Source: Novosphingobium sp. PhB165 (lineage in GTDB: Bacteria > Pseudomonadota > Alphaproteobacteria > Sphingomonadales > Sphingomonadaceae). Taken from it: a stretch of 64,000 bases of DNA. Of the stretch, positions 17,321 through 25,402 are shown one piece after another. Within the stretch, counting starts at the first letter, position 1; every line of letters begins with the position of its first letter. The notes below the pieces were generated by a model that had not been told where the DNA came from, did no database searches, and saw only the letters and a list, made by a program, of their open reading frames with translations. The stretch is taken from positions 1 through 64,000 of the forward strand of contig NZ_SLVB01000013.1 in the NCBI RefSeq assembly GCF_004341845.1, written 5' to 3'. Both the position numbers and the translations under genes were made by a program.

Positions 17321-18636
17321 CCGATCCCGCGCAGCAACAGGCCGCCGCGCAGCGGATCGCCGCGATCCCGACCCGTTTTCCCGCCCCGATGGGCTGGTGG
17401 GTGATGTTCCTGTTCGCACTTTGCCTGCTCGCCCTTTTCTTCGTGTCCGTCGCGGTCCTGTTTGCCAGGGGGCCCGGCATCTGGGGCAACAATATTCCGG
17501 TCGGCTGGGGTTTTCCCATTTCCAACTACATCTGGTGGCTGGGTATCGGTCACGCCGGAACGCTGATTTCCGCAATGCTGCTATTGGTGGGCCAACAATG
17601 GCGCAATTCGCTCAACCGCTTTGCCGAGGCGATGACGCTGTTCGCAGTGATGTGCGCGGGTCTCTACCCGATCCTGCACCTCGGCCGCCCCTGGCGGTTC
17701 TACTGGATGGCCCCCTACCCCAGCACCATGGGCATATGGCCCCAGTTCAGGAGCCCGCTGACCTGGGATTTCTTCGCGGTGCTGACCTATCTCATCGTGT
17801 CGGTGCTGTTCTGGTATATCGGGATCGTGCCCGATCTTGCCGCTGCCCGCGACCGGGCCGAGAAGCGACGCTGGCAGATCTTCTTCGGCCTCGGCGCGCT
17901 GGGTTGGCGCGGTTCGGCCGCGCATTGGCACCGCTGGCAGCAAAGCTATCGCCTGACCGCGGCCATAGCTGTGCCGCTTGTCGTCTCGGTCCACTCGGAA
18001 ATCTCGCTGCTGATGGCCGCGGGACCGGTGCCCGGATGGGTCTCGACCGTGTTCCCACCCTACTTCGTGCTCGGCGCCGCATTTTCGGGCTTTGCGGTCG
18101 TCTCGATGCTGACGCTCTGGTTGCGGGCCATGCTGAAGCTTGGCGCTCTTGTTACGCCGCGCCATCTGAACATGCTGGGTATCCTGCTGCTCGCGACCGG
18201 CCTGATGACGGCCTATGGCTACCTGGCCGAGGTCTTCACCGCCGCCTGGTCGGGCGGGCGAGAAGCGGAAACCATGTGGGACCGTTTCGTCGGCCCCTAT
18301 GCCTGGAGTTATTGGGGCGCAGTCGTCTTCAATTTCGTGCCGCTGCAAGCGTTGTGGTGGGCGCGCGTCCGCACCTCTCCAATCGCGCTCTTTCTGATCG
18401 GCCTCAGCGTCGCCGTCGGCATGTGGCTGGAGCGCTATATGCTGCTGGTTTCCTCGCTCTACCGTGACTGGCTGGAAAGCTCCGAAGGATTGTTCAGGCC
18501 GACTTTCTGGGACTGGAGTCTCTATGCGGGAACGCTGGGGCTGTTCCTCACCTGCTTCCTGCTGTTTATCCGCTTCTTGCCGGTGATCTCCGCGTTCGAG
18601 GTGCGTGAGGAAGCGCAGGAGGCTCTCGATGGCTGA
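17317..18636 (+). CDS. actC: Alternative complex III subunit C, NrfD-type membrane subunit
   Basis: A 439-residue NrfD/PsrC-family integral membrane protein with about ten helices, one of the two quinol-interacting subunits of alternative complex III. Typical features: F-P-I-S-N-Y-I-W-W-L-G-I-G-H-A-G-T in an early helix, L-G-R-P-W-R-F-Y-W around residue 125, and the conserved H-S-E-I-S pattern mid-protein. A short cytoplasmic N-terminus rich in Gln/Ala precedes the first helix. The start ATG 17317 overlaps the actB stop. It overlaps actD by eight bases. Together with ActF it should oxidise menaquinol or ubiquinol and pass electrons to the Fe-S clusters of ActB. Confidence 0.92.
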   Translation: MTDPAQQQAAAQRIAAIPTRFPAPMGWWVMFLFALCLLALFFVSVAVLFARGPGIWGNNIPVGWGFPISNYIWWLGIGHAGTLISAMLLLVGQQWRNSLNRFAEAMTLFAVMCAGLYPILHLGRPWRFYWMAPYPSTMGIWPQFRSPLTWDFFAVLTYLIVSVLFWYIGIVPDLAAARDRAEKRRWQIFFGLGALGWRGSAAHWHRWQQSYRLTAAIAVPLVVSVHSEISLLMAAGPVPGWVSTVFPPYFVLGAAFSGFAVVSMLTLWLRAMLKLGALVTPRHLNMLGILLLATGLMTAYGYLAEVFTAAWSGGREAETMWDRFVGPYAWSYWGAVVFNFVPLQALWWARVRTSPIALFLIGLSVAVGMWLERYMLLVSSLYRDWLESSEGLFRPTFWDWSLYAGTLGLFLTCFLLFIRFLPVISAFEVREEAQEALDG

Positions 18637-19150
18637 GCTCTATGCTCTCATGGCCGAGTTCGAGAGCCCGGGCCGCCTGCTCGATGCAGCGCGCCGGCTC
18701 CGTTCCCAGGGCTGGAACCGGTTGGAAGCCTTCACGCCCTTCCCGGTAGAAGGACTGGATCGGCTGCTCGGCTACACCGACAATGCCGTTGCACGCGCAA
18801 TGATGATCGGCGGCACGGTGGGCGCGCTCGCGGCTTTCCTGATGCAGGCCGGGATCAACCTGGCCTACCCGCTCTGGATCGGCGGGCGGCCGCTGATCGC
18901 GGTTCCCGCCTTCATGCTGATCTGTTTCGAGATGCTGGTGCTGGGCGCCGTCCTCTCGGGGATTGCGACGATGTTCATTGCCAACCGGTTGCCCCGTCTC
19001 AACCATCCGGTTTTTGCCGCGGATCGCTTCGACCTTTCCGCCGAGCGGTTCTTCCTGGCGATCCTGCCGGACGCGGGGTTTGACCGCGACGCTGCCGGCA
19101 AGGCTTTGGCCGCACTCACGCCGCGTGCCATTATCGAGGTGCAGCTATGA
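18629..19150 (+). CDS. actD: Alternative complex III subunit D (DUF3341)
   Basis: A 173-residue DUF3341 protein, the ActD subunit. It starts M-A-E-L-Y-A-L-M-A-E-F and contains a soluble N-terminal domain (1-55), two membrane helices (about 60-80 and 93-118) and a C-terminal soluble tail that in the family faces the same side as the N-terminus. The N-terminal E-F-E-S-P-G-R-L-L-D-A-A pattern is typical. The start ATG 18629 follows CAGGAGG and lies inside the last codons of actC; an in-frame ATG at 18605 adds a basic extension without family support. The gene ends in an ATGA overlap with actE. It is a structural subunit; no redox centre is visible. Confidence 0.9.
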   Translation: MAELYALMAEFESPGRLLDAARRLRSQGWNRLEAFTPFPVEGLDRLLGYTDNAVARAMMIGGTVGALAAFLMQAGINLAYPLWIGGRPLIAVPAFMLICFEMLVLGAVLSGIATMFIANRLPRLNHPVFAADRFDLSAERFFLAILPDAGFDRDAAGKALAALTPRAIIEVQL

Positions 19151-19641
19151 AAGCGTCGTGCCTCGTGTCTCTGATGGTCCTCCTGCCGCTGCTGTGCGGG
19201 TGTCACCAGAACATGGAGCAGCAGTCCCGCTACGATGATTTCGAGCGCTCGCCGCTGAATGCCAATGGCAGCGCCATGCAAGCACCGCCCGACGGTACGG
19301 TGGCGCAGGATACGGCTGCCGCCATTCTTCAGGAACAGCGACCGGCGATGACGCCGGCCCTCATCGCGCGTGGCCGCGAGCGATACGGCATCTACTGTTC
19401 TATGTGTCATGGAATTGACGGGCGAGGCGACGGAATCGTCCCTGCGCGAGGGTTTCCCCGGCCGCCGAGCTATCTCGAGCCCCGTCTGATCGCGGCTTCT
19501 CCTGCGCATTTCTACACGGTCATCACCGACGGCTACGGCGTAATGTATGGCTATGCGGACCGGGTAGCGCCGCGCGATCGGTGGGCAATCGCTGCCTATG
19601 TTCGCGCGCTCCAGACAGCGGGCAGCGCCCATGGGCATTAG
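19147..19641 (+). CDS. actE: Alternative complex III subunit E, monohaem cytochrome c lipoprotein
   Basis: A 164-residue lipoprotein cytochrome c. Signal peptide with lipobox L-L-C-G-C (lipid-modified Cys near residue 19), then a linker, then one haem motif C-S-M-C-H with G-x-D-G-x-G-D-G after it, and a likely axial methionine in G-V-M-Y-G-Y-A. ActE is the terminal electron carrier of the complex and the expected donor to the cytochrome c domain of CoxB. The start overlaps actD (ATGA), the 3' end overlaps actF by 11 bases. Confidence 0.92.
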   Translation: MKASCLVSLMVLLPLLCGCHQNMEQQSRYDDFERSPLNANGSAMQAPPDGTVAQDTAAAILQEQRPAMTPALIARGRERYGIYCSMCHGIDGRGDGIVPARGFPRPPSYLEPRLIAASPAHFYTVITDGYGVMYGYADRVAPRDRWAIAAYVRALQTAGSAHGH

Positions 19642-20662
19642 ACTGTCCCGGGCCGATCTGTGGACACTCGCCATCGCTGCGCTCTGCGCGGCGGCCGCGC
19701 TCGCGCTGACATGGTTCGATCCCGGAGCAGCGCTGACGGGGTGGCTCGGGGCGGCGACGGCCTTTGCGGGACTTCCTGCCGGTTCGCTCTGCCTGCTTGC
19801 GATGATGAAGCTGATCCCGGGCGCGTGGGGAGAGGCGCTGCGTCTCACATGCGAGGCCGGGACAATGCTCGCCCTGCCCGCGTTCATAACGTTCCTGCCG
19901 GTCATGGCCGGAACAGCGTTCATCTACCCGTGGATGAGCCACCGCCCGGATACCGCGTTCCAGATCTTCTGGCTCGGACCGTTTGCCTTTGCCCTGCGCA
20001 CGGTCCTGTGGTTCGCACTGCTGTGGGGCGCGGCGCGCAGCATACGCGCGCGCCGCCGCAGCCGGGCTATCGCGGTCGCCGCTCTGATTGCCTTGCCGGT
20101 TCTGGGAAGTCTGGTCGCTGTCGACTGGCTGATGTCGCTCGATCTGAAATTCGCATCGTCGGCCTTCGGGCTCCAGATGCTGATACTCTCGCTGTGTCTT
20201 GCCTATTGCGCGCTGCTGATGTTTCGGATCGCGATCGGCAGCCGGCCTTATCGAATTGGCGTGCTGGGCGCCTTGCTGCTCACTCTCCTGCTCATTTGGG
20301 CGTATATCCAGTTTTTGACCTTTTTCATTTCATGGTCGCCCGGGTTGCCGGAAGGCGCGGAATGGTATGGCCGCCGGGCAGGAGGCTGGGACCTGGCGGA
20401 ATGGGCCTTCGCGCTGCTCGGCGCAATTCCGCTCATCATGCTGCTGTTTGCCGCAATTCGCGCGGACGCGGTCTGGCTGCTGCGTCTGAGCGTTCTCGTG
20501 ATCGCCGGAAAGCTCATCGAATTTGCATGGTTCGCCCTGCCAGGACGGGGCGTGATTGCTGTCGTAAGTTTCCTGCTTGCAAGCCTTGCCTTCTCCCTTC
20601 TCGCATCGGCTGCGCTGGGCCTCGCCTTGCGCCGGCGTATCGCGCGGAGGGCTCCAAAATGA
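19631..20662 (+). CDS. actF: Alternative complex III subunit F, second quinol-binding membrane subunit
   Basis: A 343-residue membrane protein with about ten helices, homologous to ActF of alternative complex III (NrfD-like, shorter than ActC). Recognisable features are the P-A-G-S-L-C-L-L-A-M-M segment, the P-W-M-S-H-R loop after the third helix and the W-S-P-G-L-P-E-G-A-E-W-Y loop near residue 235. ATG 19631 lies within the end of actE (11-base overlap); an upstream in-frame ATG at 19598 adds Arg-rich residues without support. The gene ends in an ATGA overlap with the next small gene. It is slightly short for the family, mainly at both termini. Confidence 0.88.
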   Translation: MGIRLSRADLWTLAIAALCAAAALALTWFDPGAALTGWLGAATAFAGLPAGSLCLLAMMKLIPGAWGEALRLTCEAGTMLALPAFITFLPVMAGTAFIYPWMSHRPDTAFQIFWLGPFAFALRTVLWFALLWGAARSIRARRRSRAIAVAALIALPVLGSLVAVDWLMSLDLKFASSAFGLQMLILSLCLAYCALLMFRIAIGSRPYRIGVLGALLLTLLLIWAYIQFLTFFISWSPGLPEGAEWYGRRAGGWDLAEWAFALLGAIPLIMLLFAAIRADAVWLLRLSVLVIAGKLIEFAWFALPGRGVIAVVSFLLASLAFSLLASAALGLALRRRIARRAPK

Positions 20663-21090
20663 CCCGGCCGCTCCACGCCAAGACCCGGGTCCAGCGAGGC
20701 CGCTCACAGCATGCCGACCCCGCGAGCCACGCGCGCGAATATGAGCGGAGCGATGCGCCGCCGGTCAAAGTTGCGCTGGTCGTCGCGGTATTCATGATGC
20801 TCGTGCCCACCGCGCTTGGCGCGGCGGGGCTCGTCGCCAGCGTCTGGCAAAGCCGTGGGCCCACCCCTTCCGTAGCGGGCCGCACCCAGGTTCAGCCCCC
20901 GCCGCCGCATCTGCTTGCTGACCCGCCGGCCGAACGCGAAGGGATCGAGCAGGCCGCCGCTCAGCGCCTGCAACAAGGGCCCGAGACGATCGACAAGGCC
21001 ATGGCCGATGTCGCCCGGCGCGGCTGGAACGATGAGGGCGCGCCGCCGGCGCAGCAGGGCGCGCGCGGTCACGGGAAGATGCCGCAATGA
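20659..21090 (+). CDS. Uncharacterised single-span membrane protein inside the ACIII-caa3 operon
   Basis: A 143-residue protein with a basic N-terminus (M-T-R-P-L-H-A-K-T-R), one hydrophobic helix (about residues 36-60) and a Pro/Gln/Glu-rich C-terminal region of about 80 residues. It is flanked by ATGA overlaps with actF and sco, so it is part of the same translational unit. I do not recognise a family. Position between actF and sco suggests an accessory or assembly subunit of the supercomplex, comparable in place to the poorly conserved extra Act proteins in other bacteria. The C-terminal L-A-D-P-P-A-E-R-E-G-I-E and A-D-V-A-R-R-G-W segments recall short conserved motifs in cytochrome-oxidase-linked proteins but I cannot name it. 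Confidence 0.7.
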   Translation: MTRPLHAKTRVQRGRSQHADPASHAREYERSDAPPVKVALVVAVFMMLVPTALGAAGLVASVWQSRGPTPSVAGRTQVQPPPPHLLADPPAEREGIEQAAAQRLQQGPETIDKAMADVARRGWNDEGAPPAQQGARGHGKMPQ

Positions 21091-21872
21091 GGCGCGCCCT
21101 TTGCATGGTTCTGGCCCTGCTTCTTGCGGCGCCGGCCGCAGCCGGACCTGCTGGCGAGCCAGGTTTCGACCCGTTCGGCATGGCCCGGATCGATGAGCGG
21201 CCGGGCGCGGTAGTCCCCATGGACGCGCCGTTCCGGAATGCCGATGGAAAGATTACCAATCTGCGAGAACTGGGTAACGGCAAACCCGTCCTGCTGATCC
21301 CGGTTCTGCACAATTGCCCGAATATTTGCGGCGTGACGCTCGCCGGAGTGGCCGATGCGATCGCCGGACAGCCGCTTCGCCCCGGCCGCGACTTCGCGCT
21401 TGTGGCCTTCGGCATCGATCCGAGGGAAACCCCAAAGGATGCGGCCACCAACCTCTCGAGGCTAAACGACCGGCTAGGCGCCAGCAAAATTGGTCCTGTC
21501 TTCGCTTTGACGGGAACGAACAGCACCATTCATGACGTCACAGGCGCGCTGGGGTATCGTTATGCCTGGGACCAGCGCATCGGCCAATACGCGCACGTTG
21601 CGGCTACCGCGGTGCTGACGCCGGAGGGGCAACTGTCGGGCTGGCTCTACGGACTGGCGCCCCGCCCTGCCGATCTGCACCAGGCGATCGTGGACGCACG
21701 GCAGGACAAGGAAGCGCGATGGGGCGACAGGCTGCTCCTGCTTTGCTTCCACTACGACCCGGTAACCGGGCGCTACACCGCTTCGATCGAGAAGATCCTG
21801 CGGCTTGCAGCCGCCATGACCGTGATCGCCATCGGCACGCTGATATGGCGCCTGCGCGGAGCTTCGGCGTGA
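21087..21872 (+). CDS. SCO1/SenC-family copper chaperone
   Basis: A 261-residue SCO-family protein that delivers copper to the CuA site of cytochrome oxidase. A signal peptide (1-20) is followed by a thioredoxin-like fold with the copper-binding pair C-P-N-I-C (about residues 72-76) and the distal histidine in Q-Y-A-H-V-A. Unlike SCO proteins with an N-terminal anchor, this one has a C-terminal helix (about 235-255) ending in Arg-Leu-Arg, so it is probably tethered at both ends or by the tail. Start and stop overlap neighbours by four bases. Its place directly before coxB fits its role. Confidence 0.9.
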   Translation: MRRALCMVLALLLAAPAAAGPAGEPGFDPFGMARIDERPGAVVPMDAPFRNADGKITNLRELGNGKPVLLIPVLHNCPNICGVTLAGVADAIAGQPLRPGRDFALVAFGIDPRETPKDAATNLSRLNDRLGASKIGPVFALTGTNSTIHDVTGALGYRYAWDQRIGQYAHVAATAVLTPEGQLSGWLYGLAPRPADLHQAIVDARQDKEARWGDRLLLLCFHYDPVTGRYTASIEKILRLAAAMTVIAIGTLIWRLRGASA

Positions 21873-22822
21873 GCGCGGGCATTGAACTTTGGCCGCCGCA
21901 GGCCTCTCACCATGCCGAGCAGGTCGATCTGCTGATCGGCAGCTTCGGCGCGATGGTGTGGCTGCTCACCCTGCCCGTCTTCGTCCTGATGACGTGGTTC
22001 ACCATCCGCTACCGGCGCAGCCATCAGGTCAACCGCCAGCACGCGCCCACGCACAACCTGTGGGTCGAGCTTGGCTGGTCGGTCATTCCCTTCCTCCTGA
22101 CGCTGGGCTTCTACGTCTGGGCAACCATGCTTTTCTTCGACATTCATCGCCCGCCTCCCGATGCGATGACAATCCATGTCGTCGCCAAGCAATGGATGTG
22201 GAAATACCAGCATCCCGAAGGCGCACGCGAGATCAACGATCTGCATGTGCCGGCGGGAGAGCCGGTTGAACTCGTCATGACCTCCGAAGACGTGATCCAC
22301 AGTTTCTTCGTGCCGGGGCTGCGCATTAAGCAGGATCTGGTCCCGGGCCGCTACACCTCGCTCTGGTTCAACGCGAGCAGGCCCGGTCGCTACGCGCTGC
22401 GCTGCGCGGAATTCTGCGGTACCGATCACAGCGTCATGGGTGGAAATCTGATCGTCCTGCAGCCCCAGGACTATGCGGCGTGGCTCTCGCGAAGCGCAGA
22501 TGGCGGACTGGATGGCACGCTCGCCGAAACCGGGGCAACGCTATTTCGCCAAATGGGATGCAGTGGATGTCACGCAGCCGCATCCCCCGTCAGGGCGCCC
22601 GCGCTGGGAGGCATTTTCGGACGGCCGGTGGCGCTTTCCGATGGTAGGACAGTCATCGCCGACGAACAGTACCTGAGCGACGCGATCCTGCTGCCCAACA
22701 AGGAGATCGCAGCGGGTTACCCGTCGATCATGCCGACATATGGCAATGTGCTCACCGCCGAACAGGTGAACGCTCTCGTTGCCTACCTCAAGTCAACCCA
22801 CGCCGCGCAGGACAGCAAATGA
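21869..22822 (+). CDS. coxB: Cytochrome c oxidase subunit II with fused cytochrome c (caa3 type)
   Basis: A 317-residue subunit II. Two membrane helices (about 25-45, 70-92), then the cupredoxin domain with W-M-W-K-Y, the first CuA histidine in D-V-I-H-S-F-F-V-P and the CuA loop C-A-E-F-C-G-T-D-H-S-V-M. After residue 215 comes a cytochrome c domain with C-S-G-C-H and a likely Met ligand in S-I-M-P-T-Y. The fusion defines a caa3-type enzyme. The start is GTG 21869, overlapping the sco stop as GTGA; the longer frame from 21719 is an artefact. No cleaved signal peptide is evident. The cytochrome c domain is the expected acceptor of electrons from ActE. Confidence 0.93.
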   Translation: MSAGIELWPPQASHHAEQVDLLIGSFGAMVWLLTLPVFVLMTWFTIRYRRSHQVNRQHAPTHNLWVELGWSVIPFLLTLGFYVWATMLFFDIHRPPPDAMTIHVVAKQWMWKYQHPEGAREINDLHVPAGEPVELVMTSEDVIHSFFVPGLRIKQDLVPGRYTSLWFNASRPGRYALRCAEFCGTDHSVMGGNLIVLQPQDYAAWLSRSADGGLDGTLAETGATLFRQMGCSGCHAAASPVRAPALGGIFGRPVALSDGRTVIADEQYLSDAILLPNKEIAAGYPSIMPTYGNVLTAEQVNALVAYLKSTHAAQDSK

Positions 22823-24462
22823 CCGAACCGCGCTTCGAACATCCCCCGGAGGAAGCGGCCATCAGCTATCTGGCCGACGGCCACAGCCTGCGATCCTGGT
22901 TCCTGACCACGGACCACAAGCGCATTGCTCTCCTCTATCTGGTTTCGATCACGTTCTTCTTCCTGATCGGTGCCAGCGCGGCGGCCCTGATCCGGCTCGA
23001 TCTCCTGACGCCGCAAGCCGATCTTCTGACCAACGAAGGCTACAACCGGGCGTTTTCGATCCACGGGATCGTCATGGTCTGGTTCTTCCTCATTCCCGCC
23101 ATTCCCAATGTGCTCGGCAATTTCCTGGTGCCGATCATGATCGGCGCACGGGACCTGGCATTCCCACGGCTCAATCTGCTCAGCTGGTATATCTACATTT
23201 TCTCCGGCCTCCTGACCCTTTACGTCGTGGTCAGCGGCGGTGTCGATACCGGCTGGACGTTCTACACGCCGCTCTCTTCCGCCTATGCCAATGGCGCGGT
23301 AGTCGCGACCATCGTCGCCGTTTTCATCAGCGGCTTTTCAACGATCCTCACCGGCATCAACTTCATCGTGACCATCCACAAACTGCGCGCGCCGGGCATG
23401 ACGTGGGGACGCCTGCCGCTGTTCATCTGGTCTCATTACGCAACCTCGATCATCTTCGTGCTGGCGACGCCGGTACTGGCCGTGACTTTGCTGCTTGTCG
23501 CGGCCGAGCGGCTCATCGGCATCGGCGTGTTCGATCCCCGGCTCGGCGGTGATCCCCTGCTGTTCCAGCACCTGTTCTGGTTCTACAGCCATCCCGCCGT
23601 TTACATCATGATTCTGCCGGCCCTCGGCGTAATAAGCGAGCTCATCACCGCGGCGGCACACAAGCGCATTTTCGGCTACTGGTTCGTCGCCATCGCGTCG
23701 ATCGCGATAGCCGTCATCGGTTTCATGGTATGGGGCCACCACATGTTCGTCTCGGGCCAGTCGGTCTATGCGAGCGCGGTCTTTTCATTCCTGTCGATCG
23801 CTGTCGCAGTGCCGAGCGCCATCAAGGTCTACAACTGGACCGCCACGCTCTACAAAGCCGATATCGCAATCGACGCGCCGCTCCTTTTTGCGCTGAGCTT
23901 CATCGGCCTGTTCGTGGCGGGCGGCCTTACCGGTCTCATGCTGGCGATGCTGGCAATCGACGTCCATGTGACGGACACCTATTTCGTCGTCGCCCATTTT
24001 CACTACATCATGGTCGGCGGCAGCGTGACTGCCTTTTTCGGCGGCCTGCATTTCTGGTGGCCCAAGATCACCGGTCGCCTGTACAACGAAACTCTCGGAC
24101 GGATCGCGGCAGTCCTGATCCTGGTCGGCTTCAATGTCACCTTCTTCCCGCAGTTCCTGCTAGGTTACGAGGGCATGCCGCGCCGATACCATGTCTATCC
24201 GCCGGAGTTTCAGGTCCTGCACGTGATCTCTTCGATGGGCGCGGCGCTCCTGGCCGTCGGTTACGCCTTGCCCGCGATTTACCTGATCGCGTCCCTGCTT
24301 CCGGGCGGGCGCCGCGCGCCGGCTAATCCATGGGGCGCCACCGGTCTGGAATGGACGACGAGTTCGCCTCCGCCCAAGGACAATTTCACCGAGCAACCGG
24401 TCGTGGCCCGCCAGCCCTATGACTATCCGCTCGCGCATCCGGCAAGCCGGGACGATGGCTGA
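22819..24462 (+). CDS. coxA: Cytochrome c oxidase subunit I, A2-type haem-copper oxidase
   Basis: A 547-residue subunit I with 12 helices. Haem a and haem a3/CuB ligands are visible: H in S-I-H-G-I-V-M-V-W, the CuB His258 and cross-linked Tyr262 in Y256-S-H-P-A-V-Y, the W-G-H-H-M-F pair, and H-F-H-Y-I-M. The Y-S-H-P form replaces the Glu of the D-channel found in A1 oxidases, placing it in the A2 subfamily (as in Thermus caa3). Start ATG 22819 overlaps the coxB stop; it overlaps coxC by eight bases. The tail after the last helix is short and acidic-proline rich. Confidence 0.95.
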   Translation: MTEPRFEHPPEEAAISYLADGHSLRSWFLTTDHKRIALLYLVSITFFFLIGASAAALIRLDLLTPQADLLTNEGYNRAFSIHGIVMVWFFLIPAIPNVLGNFLVPIMIGARDLAFPRLNLLSWYIYIFSGLLTLYVVVSGGVDTGWTFYTPLSSAYANGAVVATIVAVFISGFSTILTGINFIVTIHKLRAPGMTWGRLPLFIWSHYATSIIFVLATPVLAVTLLLVAAERLIGIGVFDPRLGGDPLLFQHLFWFYSHPAVYIMILPALGVISELITAAAHKRIFGYWFVAIASIAIAVIGFMVWGHHMFVSGQSVYASAVFSFLSIAVAVPSAIKVYNWTATLYKADIAIDAPLLFALSFIGLFVAGGLTGLMLAMLAIDVHVTDTYFVVAHFHYIMVGGSVTAFFGGLHFWWPKITGRLYNETLGRIAAVLILVGFNVTFFPQFLLGYEGMPRRYHVYPPEFQVLHVISSMGAALLAVGYALPAIYLIASLLPGGRRAPANPWGATGLEWTTSSPPPKDNFTEQPVVARQPYDYPLAHPASRDDG

Positions 24463-25096
24463 AAGCCGCACCCACAGCGCCTCACGGCAAGGTCCATTCC
24501 GGGAAGGCGGACAGGAGCGCGAAGCCGAGCGGCTCGGGATGCTGGTTTTCCTCGCCAGCGAGGTGATGCTTTTCGGAGGAATCTTCGCCGCCGCGCTGGC
24601 GCTCCGCCTTGAACATGAATCTGCCTATGGCGCAGCGGCACATCACCTCAACTTGTGGCTTGGCACCGCCAATACGGCAGTGTTGCTAACCTCGAGCCTG
24701 ATGGCTGCAATTGCAGTACAGGCGGCACGGGATGGCAAGCCTGCATGGGCAGCGCGGGCTCTTTGGGCCGCGGTACTGCTGGGCTGTGTCTTCCTGGCGA
24801 TCAAGGGTGCCGAATATGCCGGCGACCTTCGCGAAGGCCTTATGCCGGGCACGGCGCAGGCGCATTTCGAAGGAACCACCCAGCACCTTTTCATGAACCT
24901 CTATTTCATCGGCACGGGCCTTCATGCAGTACATGTCACGATCGGCCTGGGTCTGCTGGTAGTGGCAGCACTGAACAGGCAGGCGCGGCACGATCAACAT
25001 GCGGTTCTCATCGGCAATGTCGCGCTCTATTGGCATCTCGTCGATGTCGTGTGGGTCTTCCTCTATCCCACGCTCTATCTGGCCGGTGCACGATGA
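24455..25096 (+). CDS. coxC: Cytochrome c oxidase subunit III
   Basis: A 213-residue subunit III with about five helices, the shorter form seen in caa3 and bo3 oxidases. Typical residues: E-V-M-L-F-G-G-I-F-A near residue 35, G-A-E-Y in the third helix, G-L-H-A-V-H-V-T-I-G and the closing W-H-L-V-D-V-V-W-V-F. The start ATG 24455 lies in the end of coxA (eight-base overlap); the longer frame from 24419 has no support. It ends in an ATGA overlap with coxD. Confidence 0.92.
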   Translation: MAESRTHSASRQGPFREGGQEREAERLGMLVFLASEVMLFGGIFAAALALRLEHESAYGAAAHHLNLWLGTANTAVLLTSSLMAAIAVQAARDGKPAWAARALWAAVLLGCVFLAIKGAEYAGDLREGLMPGTAQAHFEGTTQHLFMNLYFIGTGLHAVHVTIGLGLLVVAALNRQARHDQHAVLIGNVALYWHLVDVVWVFLYPTLYLAGAR

Positions 25097-25368
25097 ACGC
25101 GGTGCTTCGCCGGGTGCTGGTCTGGGCCGCCTTGATGGTGCTGCTGGCGATCACTTTGGGCGCGGCATTCCTGCCGCTTGGAGCGGCAAGGCCCTGGATC
25201 GCTTATGGAATCGCAACGGCCAAGGCCGCGCTCATCCTGTGGTTCTTCATGGAGCTGCGGCGGGAGGGCGGTCTGGTCCGACTGGCGGCGATCGCGGGCT
25301 TCGTCTGGCTGACGATCCTGTTCACACTGACGGCGGCGGACTACCTCACCCGGTTCTGGACAGGGTGA
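25093..25368 (+). CDS. coxD: Cytochrome c oxidase subunit IV-type small membrane protein
   Basis: A 91-residue protein with three helices (about 8-28, 36-53, 64-83), including the K-A-A-L-I-L-W-F-F-M-E-L-R segment that marks prokaryotic cytochrome oxidase subunit IV (CyoD/CtaF-like). It overlaps coxC by four bases and is the last gene of the 12-gene run beginning at actA. No haem A synthase (ctaA/ctaB) or CtaG gene follows, so cofactor assembly must be supplied from elsewhere. Confidence 0.85.
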   Translation: MNAVLRRVLVWAALMVLLAITLGAAFLPLGAARPWIAYGIATAKAALILWFFMELRREGGLVRLAAIAGFVWLTILFTLTAADYLTRFWTG

Positions 25369-25402
25369 TCTTGCCCTCGCGCGAAGCGCTTCGAATTGTC
25401 TG

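Noticed and set aside
19660..20658. Long N-terminal extension of the small membrane protein through actF
   Set aside because: Out-of-frame reading of actF; the ATGA overlap at 20659 gives a coherent start.
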